Origin: Ditylenchus dipsaci
Lineage: Eukaryota; Nematoda; Chromadorea; Rhabditida; Anguinidae
Direction: 5' to 3'
DNA length: 64,000 nt
Assembly (NCBI GenBank): GCA_004194705.1
Contig: SADC01000263.1
Location: 1-64,000, forward strand
The position numbers were made by a program, and so were the translations under genes. How positions within the stretch are numbered: the first letter of the stretch is position 1; the number at the start of each line of letters is the position of its first letter. Positions 53,844 through 63,778 of this stretch are shown here, one piece after another. A model generated the notes under the pieces. The model worked only from the letters and a program-made list of their open reading frames with translations, was not told the origin of the DNA and did no database searches.

Positions 53844-56800
53844 CTATTGTTTTATTTCTCTCCAAATAGGCACTGTATCTTTCAAAGCATTAACAGCTCT
53901 AGCAATAGCTTCGTCTAGATATTCGTTGGCTTGTTCTACAGAGAATGAGGCTATGTTCAAGTCTTTGTATGGGTATTCAGAGTTTAGAAGATTGAGGGAA
54001 TAGTCATCATTACTAGGGTAGTCTTCAAAATATTCGGTCACTCTTTTGTCAATTAGGTCTGGAAATTAAATATAATAATCTCTTACATGAAATTTATACA
54101 AATTTACTCTTCGAGTATACCATTCCCCTGAAAATACGTCTTGTTGTCGTCTTATTAAATTAAATATTTTATACCATTCCCATTTTCGAATTTTATCAAC
54201 AGGTGCTCCTTCCAATAGTTTGACAAAGCCGATCTCGTTGAAGTCGGCAAACAACTTAGATCTTGAATGTATTGACATCCGATTACTCCACGCCACACTA
54301 CCATCTTGTGCATTATTCACATTATCCCCAGAGATACCGCAATAGATGATCGAAAATTTAGCTTTCCTTGCAGTGGACCTGGCAATTATTAAGTAAGCAG
54401 TCCCTTGTGATTCTCCCTAAAATGAAAAGTTTTTTTGTTGTGTTTTGTAATAGGTCTTGCCTTAACTACATTGCCGAATCTCTGAATGTTGTTAGGTGAT
54501 GAATTTAAAGCTATTTGAGCTCGCGGATTCCATGGTTTTCTTCCATATTCAGGCATAAATTTCACCATTACCCTTGAGGATTATATTTTAATTTTATTTA
54601 AAAAAGCGAATCTACTGAAAAATACCACTGGATAGGAGGTAAACTTCTCTGGCTTTTTACTTGATGGAGTGGATAACCAACACAACCTGCTCTGTGCTCA
54701 TCTCCATCAAATACCGGTTGATTCTCATTGTTAAAGACAAAGAAGGAAGCGAAAACTCAGAAAAGTCGGAGCTTCGGCGTGAAGAAGATTTGCAATTTTC
54801 GCAAGCCGAGCAATAGTAATTCTTGGCTCCACTCGATTTCTGAAAATCATTTTATTAGTTTCCGGAAAGAATTCTTGGAAATCACTATGTCGACGTTTTG
54901 GGTGTTCATTTTAATATTGAATTTTTTAAATTACTCGAATAAATACTTCAGAGTTTAATCAAAGATAGCGGAAAAATAATCAAATTTAAATGATCAAAAG
55001 TAATTAGAAAAAGAACTGTACCTTCGTATATACTCTCCAAAATCCGTCCAGAGTTTTTGTTGCAACCTTTTTACCATTATTGAGTAGAAAAAAGTTTTCT
55101 AAAACTGAAGTGAATAATAATGGTACACGTTTAAAGTAAATGAAACCCATCATTTCTTGTTTTGCTTCCTTCAAGGGTCCATCTATCATCTCAACCGACT
55201 TTTCAGATCCTTGGGAGTCTGTAAATACTATTGGGTCCGTTCCAATATCTTTCCTTGATTGTATTCGATTTTCAAGATGATTTCCTTCACAGGAGGCTCT
55301 TCTGGCACGTAGCTGTGTGCTGAGTTGAAAACACGAGCCAGTCTTACATTTGCAGGAGGTGAAATATCGACATCTTGGCCGTTGAAAATGGCATCTTCAA
55401 TGTCATCACTCACCGGACTTGCTAAAGACCGCACTAAGGAAGATGGCGAAGCAGACCTCGGTGTTAGATTTCCGCATTCATCCTTGTCGGCCTCGCAGAG
55501 TTGCATCCTTCTGTCATCTCGCTTGGCTTCTGCTAGCACTTCAGCTTCTGTCATTTGCTGATTTTCAGGAAATGCAGTATTTATTTCATCTGTTAGTCGG
55601 CCTATATTAAGATCACCGAAGTGTGTCTCAGGAACAGCGTCATCAATGAGGAATGAAGCAACAGCAATAGCAGCAACCTAAAATTCGAAAATTTAGTAAC
55701 GGATTAAATAAAAAAGCTGACTCTGTTTTGGACAGCCTCCAAGACTGCAGGAGTGTTCGGTAACTGGACACCAATGATCTCTGCATTCTTCTTGACAAAG
55801 TCGATTTCGGTGATCTCATTAGATTGCAGCTGATGAACAAGAGGTTCCATCAATTCAACCTCTGCTCTTGTTGCTTCATGTTCAATAACGATTACTGCGG
55901 CCTCCTCACCAACTATCTCTGCTTTTTTTGTTCTCAGCGCGTTTGTCAAAAGCTTCCTGAATTAAGTGTTACAAAAGCCATGTTTAATGGTTTTACTTTT
56001 GAGGGATGTCCGAGTCTGGGACGTTGTCGTGCCGTCTCCTCTTCGTGGTGGTGGTTCTTGGTGTGTCTTCGACGATGTACGAACGTTGCTAAAAATTATG
56101 AACAACTATATTATCTTTATTTAAAAGAATACTCACATTCTTGATAATCCAATTTCGCACACTCCACTCTTCCACTCCAAGCTCTTCTGCTGCCTCTGCA
56201 TTGGTGAAGTCCGGATGATTCTCTAGCAAATCCTTCATTCTTTGTCTGCGGGTTGGATTTTTCATGCCATCAGGTAGACTTTTAAAATCTCTAGAAATAG
56301 TGAATTATTAATGAAATAGTCAATAGTCACTATCTGCAACTTACACTTCAGAAAAATCTGTTCTAGGCAGAATCTGGTCGTACATTGTCGTCGGTGGTAA
56401 GAATACGACTTTGTGTTTGTTCTAAAATAGTAAAAATTTCTTTGTTCTTATGTCTTAGTTTAGTAACTCTTACGTTCCCCATCCATTTCCTCACCGCTTC
56501 TATTTTTCTTCTGTGCCCATATCCATGCTTTTGGCAAACTTTGTCAAAGCGTCAGATCTAATTGCTGGATGCCGCGACATCCAACTCAGCGCTAACTGTT
56601 TTCTCATCGGTGACTGCATAGCCTTTTTTTCCTTTGTCCAATCTCTATTAAAAAAATAGCTTTTGACTGTGATTAAGTAGATTATTTACTTACACTGACG
56701 CGGCTTGAAGAAGTTCCAATTGATCACTAACAGCTTCAATGTTAGTGTTGGCCTGCTGTTATGCTGGAAGTTGCTGGTTTCGTGAAAACGGCGAACTCTG

Positions 56801-57175
56801 CTGCTCCGAATCTGCTGACTGAATAGCCTGTTGCGCTGCCTGACTGCCAGCGAGAAGTGGAACAATTGGAGCTGGAAGTCCGCCTTGGACTTGGTTTTGC
56901 GGGTTTCTTTGACCTTGTGGTGATGCAGCAGGACTTTGAGCAGGTGCCGGAGCCGGATATGCATCCGGATTTGGAACATATTTTGGTTGAACCTTCAAAC
57001 CTGTAGTACCAGGGTTTCTTGGTGGAGGTCGGACATTTGAAATAGCTCTTCTCGATTTGCTATTTTTGTTTGACTCTGAATCAGCATCAGAGTCAACACT
57101 AAAGTAAGCAAAAAGACACAAAACAGCCACAACAACAGCTGTGATAAGCATGGCTAATTTCAGCAAGCGACTCAT
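53844..57175 (-). CDS. Large multidomain gene: membrane anchor, helix-turn-helix, possible zinc-binding region
   Basis: At least eleven exons: 56694-57175, 56474-56644, 56345-56421, 56137-56290, 55997-56088, 55722-55956, 55022-55677, 54626-54839, 54461-54572, 54087-54416 and 53844-54062. Exon 1 gives a transmembrane segment (LAMLITAVVVAVLCLFAYF), then a Pro/Gln-rich region. Exon 2 is basic (KHGYGHRRKIEAVRKWMG). Exon 4 holds a helix-turn-helix (NPTRRQRMKDLL, FTNAEAAEELGVEEWSVRNW). Then come KRRRH and acidic segments, then FWRVYTK, YYCSACENCK and DEHRAGCVGYPL, a possible FLYWCH-like zinc site, and a C-terminal region rich in Trp (WEWYKIF, SVAWSNRMS) of unknown kind. Intron 54417-54460 is of GC-AG type. 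Breaks: in-frame TAA at 56759, one-base losses in exon 2 and at about 55246, a shift in exon 8, and a phase mismatch before the last exon. Exon 1 may be a separate gene. Family unknown. Confidence 0.6.
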
Positions 57176-57736
57176 TTTTAGATGAATGGTGGGGTGCTTT
57201 GGTCGGTTCTGAGCATTTTCTGAATCAAAATCAGAGAGCAGGTGGACAACGAGAAAAAAGATTAAAACAGGCAGCCAGAATGTATTTCCCTTTTGATTTT
57301 AGCTATATTTCACACTATGGAATAATTCAGAAATTTTCGACAACTACTTATGGACTAATTGCATCAATTTTTTCCTACAATATAATTAATATAGCAAAAA
57401 AATTATAGCAATATTTGCGACGGACAAAGAAAAAATTTAGCAGTAGCACTAAAGTTAGCTCGATACTATCGCTTAAATTTTTTTAATTAAAGAGGGGCAG
57501 AAGTTAAGAACTTTTTCGTACTTTCTGGCTGCATGTCCTCATCATTTTCCTCGCTGTCCGCCGACAATATTGAAATTTCACACACTGAGCTGACCATGGC
57601 GAACATTTTTCATATAGGTCTTGAAATGACGTTGAAAATACAGCTTGGGTGGTTCCCTTGTAAGCAAAGAATTTTTTTAATAGCAGATAGTCTAGCAAAA
57701 GAATGTATACGTCGAAGTGCCTAAGAAAATAAAAAT
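57176..57736. other. No gene seen; divergent promoter region
   Basis: Upstream of the minus-strand gene. AT-rich. The frames at 57199-57408 and 57504-58064 have no domain, and the latter overlaps the coiled-coil exons in antisense. Confidence 0.4.
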
Positions 57737-57978
57737 GTGCAAACGAGGCTATATATGCTACATCAAAGGCCACCTTAAAGAACTTGCCAGACTCAAGGCA
57801 ATCAGCACAACTATTGACCAATTGGATGAACAGGTCAACCACCAGTTGGACAATTTTTTTCATACATTTTAATTTATTGCAGGTGGCAGAATTGTGTGAA
57901 ACTAACGGAGAATTGAAGCAGCACAATGAGCTACTCAAAAAGCAAATAGTCTTTTTGTTTGAGAAAAAAGAAAAAATG
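57737..57978 (+). CDS. Coiled-coil exons, modules A and B copy 3
   Basis: 57737-57833: starts with GCAAACGAGGCTATATATGC (ANEAIYAT in the frame of copy 1, ANEALISAT), then after a shift reads GHLKELARLKAISTTIDQLD EQ before a GTCAAC donor. A 49-bp intron follows, then 57883-57978 reads VAELCETNGELKQHNELLKK, QIVFLFEKKEKM and meets a GTAACT donor. Module B is intact. Module A is shortened and shifted relative to copy 1. The A-B order with compatible splice phases is the same as at 41.1-42.4 kb. Confidence 0.6.
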
Positions 57979-58137
57979 GTAACTTTAAAAAAATCAATAA
58001 AAAATGAAAGACATTCAAAAAGTACTGTCTGGGTAAAAAAAAGTGCAATTTTAGAGTTTTCCATTCAAAATTTTTGCATTTAAAGTTGGGAAATACTTTT
58101 TATTGTTCCAAATATACTCTTTTTCTCCAAAAATTAC

Positions 58138-58360
58138 TTTTTTGGCGCTAGTATAGAATACCCCCCCCCCAAAATCCAACCTTTCAAAATTGCTGTAATT
58201 ACCCTTGCAAACAACAAGTTTAGGCTTAGCCCTTAGGCTTGAGGGTAGGCCAGCGTACGGAAGTTATGACTAATAAAGAGTTCCGGGGTCTGAGACACAA
58301 ACTTAAGTACTTTTTACTTTAGTAAAAAAGGTGAAAATCGTTAGGGGGTATTCGCTACTA
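58138..58360. repeat. GCGCTAG end and GGCCAGCGTA hairpin arm
   Basis: TTGGCGCTAGTATAGAATAC and poly-C (GCTACTG family end), then GGCTTGAGGGTAGGCCAGCG (GGCAAG family). Truncated copies. Confidence 0.55.
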
Positions 58361-58549
58361 TGGTCCTTTTTTTTCAAATATATTTTGGCGCATTTTCGGG
58401 ACAGAAAAAAGCATTTTTGAGACAACAGCAAACTTGGGACAGAAAAAGTATTGCCTTTTTTAGTTGACATTTGTTATTGTTTCCTAGTCAAAAAATTTCA
58501 CAATTTTTTACGGTCTTTCAGTATAAGATATTTACAACCGGCTTTCATT

Positions 58550-59035
58550 GAAAGTTTCGTAACGAGACAATTTCATAGCAGCAAATTCTCGTAACAGTGA
58601 AAATTCGTATAAAAACTTTTTTGTAATAACGAATTTTTGTAACAAATTTTTTCGTAAGGTGCATATCATCGAAAATATTTTTCACTGGTAATCGATTTTT
58701 CTGGTTCCAGAGGTCATGATTCATTTATTTTGATCTTTCTGTCATTGTTCGACAGTTTTGGTAGTTTTATGATAATGATAATTTATATAGCTCAACTCTA
58801 TCACTGGCGTGATTGGTGCAGTAGGTCAATGTTTTTTGACGTCGTAGGTTCGATTCCACCCTCTAACTGTTTTCTTTTTTTGTTGACTATTTTTAGTCAA
58901 AACATCACACAAGCTATATGAAATATCAAGAGAGGATCTAAAAGCAAAAACAGCGACATAGCGTACCACTAAAAAGCACGTTACGAAAATTCGCTGTTAC
59001 GAAATTGTCTCGTTACCAAACTTCGTACAGCCTAT
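58550..59035. mobile_element. Foldback with TTTCGTAACGAGACAATTTC arms, SINE-like unit inside
   Basis: TTCGTAACGAGACAATTTCA (58557) and AATTGTCTCGTTACCAAAC (59000) are inverted, with TCGTAACAGTGAAAATTCG / CGAAAATTCGCTGTTACGA inside. Between them at 58802-58870 is a tRNA-like unit with GGCGTGATTGGTGCAGTAGG (A-box-like) and GTAGGTTCGATTCCACC (B box). Confidence 0.65.
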
Positions 59036-59166
59036 CGTTTTCAAGGGCGAACAAGCAGAAAAATTGTAACAAATTTACAGAAAGGTCCCTTCTTCGATTT
59101 CTTCGATGCTGAAAGAACGGCACCAACCAGACAAACCTCTTTGAACCTGCTAAAAATTACATTTAG

Positions 59167-59370
59167 ATGGTCAACATGTCGTTGGAGATAAAAACAGTTC
59201 AAAACCTGAATACTCGTTTGAAAAAACAAGTTAAAGACAAACACAAAGGGGTAATATCCTGTATTTGTTCAACTAATTTATTGAAACAATTCAAGGATTT
59301 GGCCGTCAACAACTATTTACTGGAGAAATACACCCAGGAACACAGCAAACTAGCTCAATTACAAAAAAGA
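59167..59370 (+). CDS. Coiled-coil exons, linker and module C copy 3
   Basis: 59167-59250: after ACATTTAG reads MVNMSLEIKTVQNLNTRLKK, QVKDKHKG to a GTAATA donor. A 46-bp intron ends TTCAAG. The next exon from 59297 reads DLAVNNYLLEKYTQEHSKLA, QLQKRR. It matches the broken module at 51.3 kb. Both pieces are heptad-rich. The end of the last exon is uncertain, because the frame runs on into the MITE at 59.4 kb. Confidence 0.55.
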
Positions 59371-59403
59371 CGATGTAGAGCCATATTTTCTGCAGATAAA
59401 TTA

Positions 59404-59586
59404 TACAGTAGAACCTCGTTATAAGATACACCCAATATAAGATACACCTCGTTATAAGATACACCTGGGTCCGGTTCCAAGTTAAATAACTCCCGTCAAA
59501 TTACCCCCTATATAAGATACACCTTGTTATAAGATACAGCTGGGGTCGGTCCCTGGGTGTATCTTATAACGAGGTTCGACTGCAAT
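59404..59586. mobile_element. MITE, CAGTAGAACCTCGTTATAAG ends
   Basis: The left end ACAGTAGAACCTCGTTATAA and right end TTATAACGAGGTTCGACTGC are inverted, with four GATACACC-type units between. Confidence 0.8.
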
Positions 59587-59735
59587 TTAAAGCATATTGT
59601 TCAAGCTGTTTTTGAGTTTATGTTTATCGATCAGAGTTCGTAATCGTCCTTTTTAAAAAGATTTGTCCTTTTTTCGAGACACAGAATATATTTTTTTCGA
59701 AGTTTTTAGTCAAAATCTTTTTTTTCGCTCCAAAA

Positions 59736-60075
59736 TACAGTCAAACCTCGATTTAACGACCCCTCCCTCAAGTTCGTTCCCACCTAGGGTCCGATACTTT
59801 TTTTAACCCCATTTTCGAAATAATTTATTGATTCTGTTTTGACAGTCTGGTCACAAATATCGTAAAGATTCCGATTTTGCCGATCGTTTTTCAAAAGTTG
59901 AAGTTTTTGCTTTTAAAAAAGTAAAAATCTCGATTTAACGACCCTCTAATTTTCGAAAGAAGGTCGTTAAATCGACGTTTTGGTTTTTTTTAAACAAAAC
60001 TTTAGGGTTCTGAAAAAGGATCTGCAAAATCGGAAATCTTGCGATATTTGCGACCAGACTGTGGTAACAAAACTG
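59736..60075. mobile_element. MITE, CAGTCAAACCTCGATTTAAC end
   Basis: The left end TACAGTCAAACCTCGATTTA is clean. The core CCCACCTAGGGTCCGATAC and GACAGTCTGGTCACAAATAT, and the inverse GCGACCAGACTGTGGTAAC, match the elements at 11.8 and 18.2 kb. The right terminus is lost or replaced. Confidence 0.7.
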
Positions 60076-60159
60076 ACAAAGCGCTTTTAACGCATTTTTT
60101 AGTAATTTGTAAATCATGTTTAAACAACTCCTAAGTGATTTAAATCATGTATTAACGAC

Positions 60160-61658
60160 GGGCAAAGCTTTTCCTTGCTGCTAAAAGACTTCTTTTTGCT
60201 CCCAAAGGACTTTTCCCAAAGGACAAAGACCTTTTAAAAGACTTTTTGCTGCTAATTTTTTTTGCGCCAAAAAGACTTTTTTTGCTGCAAAAAGACTTTT
60301 TTTTGCTCCCAAAGAACTTTTTTTTGCTGCTAATTTTGTCTGCTGCAAAAAGACTTTTTTTGCTCCAAGAAGACTTTTTTTTGCTGCAAAAAGACTTTTC
60401 GTGCTGCAAAAAGACTTTTTTTTGCTCCCAAAGAACTTTTTTTTGCTGCTAATTTTGTCTGCTGCAAAAAGACTTTTTTTGCTCCAAGAAGACTTTTTTT
60501 TGCTGCAAAAAGACTTTTCGTGCTGCAAAAAGACTTTTTTTTGCTGCTAAAATACTTTTTTTGCTGCAAATATTGTTTTGCTTCACATGCCTTCTCCGCA
60601 ACATTTTTCACTAGAAATATCAATTATTATACCTATTTTGCGGTCAATTTGTCCACAAAACTTTTATTATTTCTTAGGAACGAATAAACCATGCTATTCA
60701 AACCAAAATTGTGTGCTGAAAACGGTTTGTTGAGACCAAAATCCTGTTTTGACTACCTAGAATCTTTAATACCCTGGGTTATTTATTAAAAAAAACAGTA
60801 CCCACTTTAAGGTCGTCGCGACTTATGCACTTGGACGGGGGGGGGTTGCACTTTATATTGATTTGAGAAAAGTGTTTAAACATCTGCTAAGTAACTTTTT
60901 TAAGCTCAGAATGATTTAAAGCTATTTTCTGACACCTTCCTAAATGAAAAATCAATTTTTTGGAAAAAAATTCAACCAAAATTTAAGTTTTTATTTAATT
61001 TTTGCCCCTGAAATGCATAAATACCAGGTAGTCGACCTTAAAATTAAGGGAATCATTCAGACTGAGGATGTATATAATTATATCATGCCTAGAGCAGTGC
61101 CTTGAGTGATTTAGTGTGTATAAATTTAGTGTGTATGAAAAGTTGGTTTTTGCCGCGAAATTTTTAGGCGGTACTTAAGTTGTTCAGCCGGACCCCACCT
61201 GGAGAATAAGGAACTACCTAGGTTTCGAAAGTGTGATTAATTGATCTGTGGACGAATTGACGTGTGGACGAATTGGCGAATGCACGAATTGACTGTGGAC
61301 GCATTGACTGTAAACGAATTGACCGCAAAATATGTATAATAATTGATATTTCTAGTGAAAAATGCAGCGAAGAAGGCATGTGAAGCAAAACAATATTTGC
61401 AGCAAAAAAAGTATTTTAGCAGCAAAAAAAAGTATTTTAGCAGCAAAAAAAAGTCTTTTTGCAGCACGAAAAGTCTTTTTGCAGCAAAAAAAGTCTTCTT
61501 GGAGCAAAAAAAAGTCTTTTTGCAGCAGACAAAATTAGCAGCAAAAAAAAGTTTTTTGGGAGCAAAAAAAAGTCTTTTTGCAGCAAAAAAAATTAGCAGC
61601 AAAAAAAAGTCCTTTGGGAGCAAAAAGAAGTCTTTTAGCAGCAAGGAAAAGCTTTGCC
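60160..61658. mobile_element. 1.5-kb long-arm element with 9-bp target duplication
   Basis: The ends GGCAAAGCTTTTCCTTGCTG and CAGCAAGGAAAAGCTTTGCC are inverted. ATTAACGAC flanks both (60151-60159 and 61659-61667). Each arm is a 300-450 bp array of TTTTTGCTGCAAAAAGACTT-type units, one with an internal duplication (60280-60530). The centre (60610-61340) is unique, ends with GAATTGAC-type words, and encodes nothing recognisable. A 9-bp duplication and long arms fit a non-autonomous Mutator-like or foldback element. All frames in the arms are repeat translations. Confidence 0.85.
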
Positions 61659-61671
61659 ATTAACGACTCCT

Positions 61672-62075
61672 GAGACGGTACTCCTTGCGCTGTTTCACCC
61701 CCTCCATTTTTTAAAAAATTTTGGTGAATTTGTCCTAAATTCATTAACGTATACAGTCAAACCCCGATATGATAAGACCACATTTACAGAATTTATTAAC
61801 AGAACTCTTCAAAATTAACAAGGAAGAACATTCATTACAATATTTGATAGACTTCTTTTACTTGATTCCAGAAGTTGTAGAGCCCATCCTCACCAACCTA
61901 ATTTCTTTAGCCAGAGAAACTTAAGGATGAATTGCTGGAAAATTTCGCCCCTTTTGAGTCCCGTAGCGAGAAAAAAAAACAAGGAATACTAATGAGGAAA
62001 AAATAGCAAAATAAAAAAATTCACCGAATTTTTTTAAAAAATTAAGGGGGTGAAACAGCGCAAGGAGTACCATTT
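61672..62075. mobile_element. Foldback with GGTACTCCTTGCGCTGTTTC ends
   Basis: The left GGTACTCCTTGCGCTGTTTC, ACCCCCTCCATTTTTT is matched at the right by TTAAGGGGGTGAAACAGCGC, AAGGAGTACC. A CAGTCAAACCCCGATATGAT end (61755) lies inside. TTGATAGACTTCTTTTACTTG and following has no clear coding sense. Confidence 0.65.
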
Positions 62076-62087
62076 TTATATGCTTAA

Positions 62088-62286
62088 AGGACCATAGCCG
62101 TCGCCGACAACGAGAATTTCAAATGTTTGAATTTGCGCGGAACAGTTCTCTTTCGTCTTTCATTTCACTCTTTTGAGTCATTCGAAGCAAGTCAAAAGAG
62201 TACAGTGCGAGACGAAAGAGAACTATCCCGCGCGAATTCAAACATTTGAAATTCTCGTTGTCGGCGACGACTATGGTCCTTTAAAA
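62088..62286. mobile_element. Hairpin MITE, GCCGTCGCCGACAACGAGAA arms (copy 2)
   Basis: Almost identical to 44655-44888, including GAGTCATTCGAAGCAAGTCA in the loop. The ends AAAGGACCATA and TATGGTCCTTT are exact inverses. The small number of differences between copies suggests recent movement. Confidence 0.85.
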
Positions 62287-62685
62287 CGGGGAGTGGCCAG
62301 TTAGCGATGGTTTTTTTCAAAATTTTGATATTTTTTGCCATAAAAGTGCTCTTTTTGTGGAAAACAGTTTTTCTGAGGCCACTCAGTAGCTGAAATTTCC
62401 TCAGAAATCCGAATCAAGAAACAGAATTTTAAAATAACGCGTGGTTGCTGAGATATGACCTAAAGTTGGATGGTCATCATTTTTAAATGACAAGCACCCA
62501 ACTTTAGGTCATATCTCAGCAACCACGCGTTATTTTAAAATTCTGTTTTTGATTCGGATTCCTGAGAAAATTTCAGCTACTGGGTGGCCCCAGAAAAACT
62601 GTTTTCCACAAAAAGAGCACTTTTATGGCAAAAAATATCAAAAATTTTGAAAAAAAACCATCGCTAACTGGCCATACACCCTTTA
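62287..62685. mobile_element. Foldback with TGGCCAGTTAGCGATGGTTT ends
   Basis: The arms pair over nearly 190 bp: TGGCCAGTTAGCGATGGTTT / AAACCATCGCTAACTGGCCA, and TTGAGATATGACCTAAAGTT-type around the centre AAATGACAAGCACC. The pairing is close to perfect, so the element is young. Confidence 0.8.
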
Positions 62686-62824
62686 AACCGATAAAAAAAA
62701 ATATTTTCTGATATTTTTCTACACAAAACGGATTTTGAAGAATAAAAAATTGACCAAAATTTGACTTTTTGCCTTGGGGGATCAAGGTGAATTACTTTGT
62801 ATTAAGGTATTCTACCCTGTTTTG
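62686..62824. repeat. Leader block of the donor-hairpin repeat
   Basis: AAATTTGACTTTTTGCCTTG, GGGATCAAGGTGAATTACTT and GTATTCTACCCTGTTT, as at 41.46-41.55 kb. Confidence 0.6.
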
Positions 62825-63085
62825 TCACTGGAGCTGGGCAAAAAGAATCTCCTTATGCATTTATGATTAAGAGTCTTGCTTGGAATCATGTCTAAGGTAA
62901 GTGAGTGCGCGCATCTCTAACCAACCAAGCCCCCTGCGCCCCCTTCGGGGGCGCAGGGGGCTTGGAGTTGAGATGCGCACACCCACATACCTTAGACACA
63001 AATCACTCGAAAGAGACTCTGGATGCATAAAAATGTATGCATACCAGAGTTTCTTTATGCGGTAGGCCCCAGTTAACAAAACTAT
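62825..63085. repeat. Donor-hairpin repeat, best-preserved copy
   Basis: Left: GAGTCTTGCTTGGAATCATG, TCTAAGGTAAGTGAGTGCGC. Stem: CCCCCTGCGCCCCCTTCGGG. Right: GAGTTGAGATGCGCACACCC, ACATACCTTAGACACAAATC. Then GACTCTGGATGCATAAAAAT. Both arms contain AAG followed by GTAAGTG (plus) or GTATGTGGG (minus). Confidence 0.85.
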
Positions 63086-63776
63086 GTTCAACATCTTCCT
63101 TTTTACACTAAATGGGACTTGGGGCTTGGAGATGGGGGTTTGGAGAAACATGATTTTTAAATTACTAGAAAATGCACCCTCCCCCCAAGTAAATAAGTGC
63201 CAAATTATGAATTAAGTCAAACCAATCGATTGATTTATATTTTTACCTTATTGCTTTACATTTTTAAAGATGATGAAAAAAACAATATGTTGTCTGAAAC
63301 TAGAATCGCAGGCTATTTGATAGTGTTATTTTTTTTGAAAAAAGATAGAATAACTTGAGTGAAACATACAACACGCATAATATTTTCTGACAGAATAAAA
63401 TGGTACTTTCCATTATTTGAAACTTTTGATATTTCGAACATTCTAAAAAGTTCGTTCCTCAGCTGGGTCAGACACTTTTTGACTCCGATTTTGAACTATT
63501 GTTTATCAATTCTGTTTTGTAAATCTGGTACAAAAGCTGCGAAAATTCTGATTCAGTGGGTCATTTTTGTAAAGTTTTTTTAAATCGAGTAGCGCCCTAA
63601 AAGAAGTTTCTAAAAATATCAAAGAAAGAGTGAGGACACTTCAGCAGAGGTAGAAACGAGTGAGGAGCCATTCTATGAATCAGTCAGAAGCTCCCCCTAC
63701 TGGATCACTAGTTGCCGCATCTAGACCAAGACTTGATTCAGAATCTTAGCCCAGATTATGCACTAAGCCATTGTTA
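63086..63776. other. No gene seen
   Basis: AT-rich. The frame at 63359-63583 has no domain. TCCTCAGCTGGGTCAGACAC at about 63455 recalls the AGGGTCCGACAC word of the CAGTCGA MITEs. Confidence 0.45.
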
Positions 63777-63778
63777 TA

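Noticed and set aside
54087..54839. DNase II or other known nuclease
   Set aside because: Considered from scattered Trp, Asn and His residues, but the family's diagnostic motifs are not present in order, so I left the C-terminal region unnamed.
57504..58064. 186-residue minus-strand open frame
   Set aside because: It is antisense to the A/B coiled-coil exons, which have splice signals and homologous copies on the plus strand.
60152..61663. Lys/Ser/Phe-repeat proteins in several frames
   Set aside because: Every frame is a translation of the tandem TTTTTGCTGCAAAAAGACTT arms of one transposable element.
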